DNA of 5,722 nt from Acidobacteriota bacterium (GTDB lineage Bacteria; Acidobacteriota; Terriglobia; Acidiferrales; UBA7541): the NCBI GenBank assembly GCA_003161495.1, contig PMOP01000531.1, forward strand, positions 1-5,722. The letters run 5' to 3'. Of the stretch, positions 5,467-5,722 are shown piece by piece. Under the pieces are notes generated by a model, which was not told the DNA's origin, made no database searches, and was given only the letters and a program-made list of their open reading frames with translations. The translations under genes and the position numbers were made by a program. How positions within the stretch are numbered: position 1 is the first letter of the stretch; the number at the start of each line of letters is the position of its first letter.

Positions 5467-5501
5467 AAAATAGAAAACCCACGGGCCGAAGCCCGTGCTA
5501 C
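5467..5501 (-). terminator. Probable rho-independent terminator of the MBL-fold gene
   Basis: The perfect 7-bp stem with a C(TTCG)G-type loop, a very stable RNA tetraloop, is followed by GGTTTTCTATTTT. It starts 18 nt after the stop of the minus-strand gene ending at 5519. Shape and position fit an intrinsic terminator provided by the REP element, although the T tract is interrupted. Confidence 0.55.
5475..5501 (-). repeat. Single REP-like palindrome with GTAG head
   Basis: On the minus strand a GTAG head (5501-5498) is followed by a perfect 7-bp stem CACGGGC/GCCCGTG around a TTCG loop (5497-5480), then GGTTTT. It belongs to the same subtype as the left arm at 2787-2814, sharing head, stem core and GGTTTT tail. 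They differ at 4 of 28 positions, two of them a compensatory pair. It is unpaired, 11 nt from the doublet at 5391-5463. Confidence 0.75.
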
Positions 5502-5518
5502 CGGAACATTCCACTAAG

Positions 5519-5722
5519 TTACTTGCCGGGTTTCAGTTCCGCGTACACCTGCCCGACGAACCGATCCGCCATTCGATCCCCATTCGGCGCGGCCGGCAGA
5601 ACCTTGCCGTCGAAGTCGGCAGTGGGATGCGCGGCGACAACATCGTCCGCCGATTTCCCTTGTTGCATCAACTTCGCGACTTGTTCGCGGACGCCCAGAA
5701 TCATATCCCGGTGCGCCATCAC
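5519..5722 (-). CDS. C-terminal part of a probable MBL-fold metallohydrolase (truncated by window edge)
   Basis: The frame is open to the right edge and ends with TAA at 5521-5519, so 67-68 C-terminal residues are visible. The pattern HRDMILGVREQVAKLMQQGKS, then DDVVAAHPTADFDGK and DRFVGQVYAELK, is what I recognise from the helical tail of secreted or periplasmic metallo-beta-lactamase-fold hydrolases, where a tail of the form V-R-x-x-V-x-x-L-I-x-x-G-K-T follows the domain. The zinc-binding HxHxDH motif would lie outside the window, so the fold cannot be verified here. The first visible codon, GTG, is probably an internal valine, not the start. The single REP hairpin downstream likely terminates this transcript, separating it from the MaoC gene on the same strand. 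Confidence 0.62.
   Translation of the reverse strand: MMAHRDMILGVREQVAKLMQQGKSADDVVAAHPTADFDGKVLPAAPNGDRMADRFVGQVYAELKPGK

Overview
The window is GC-rich bacterial chromosome, most likely from an Acidobacteriota (Terriglobia-like) soil bacterium. This assignment is inference. It rests on a Tat-exported gluconate-2-dehydrogenase-type pair, an amidase/GerMN wall gene pair, and intergenic spaces filled with short GTAG-headed palindromes of the kind common in those genomes. No rRNA, tRNA, CRISPR array, transposase or phage gene was seen.

Layout: positions 1-349 are non-coding apart from a possible divergent gene start at the left edge, and carry an inverted pair of palindromes (129-209). A tight two-gene plus-strand operon (350-2761) encodes a Tat-signal 'subunit 3' and a GMC-family FAD oxidoreductase with a cysteine cluster. 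Together they look like a periplasmic sugar or alcohol dehydrogenase whose cytochrome subunit is not present here. A second palindrome pair (2781-2864) fills the convergent gap and looks like a two-way terminator. On the minus strand, a secreted N-acetylmuramoyl-L-alanine amidase (4365 to 3553) overlaps a membrane-anchored GerMN-domain protein (3572 to 2889), forming a cell-envelope operon. A 145-bp divergent control region separates it from a small four-helix membrane protein of unknown function (4511-4879). Convergent to that is a MaoC/NodN-type (R)-specific enoyl-CoA hydratase-like gene (5378 to 4914). Right behind its start codon lie a third palindrome pair (5391-5463) and a single palindrome (5475-5501). 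The single palindrome probably terminates the last gene, the C-terminal end of a probable MBL-fold metallohydrolase (5722 to 5519, cut by the window edge).

The genes look like ordinary housekeeping or accessory metabolism. The most interesting layer is the intergenic one. Four loci carry seven REP-like hairpins with a GTAG (or GTGG/GTTG) head. Six are arranged as inverted pairs (REPIN-like) and one is single. Copies differ by compensatory base changes that preserve the stem, so the structure itself appears to be maintained. Such elements are typically spread by a RAYT-type tyrosine transposase encoded elsewhere in the genome.
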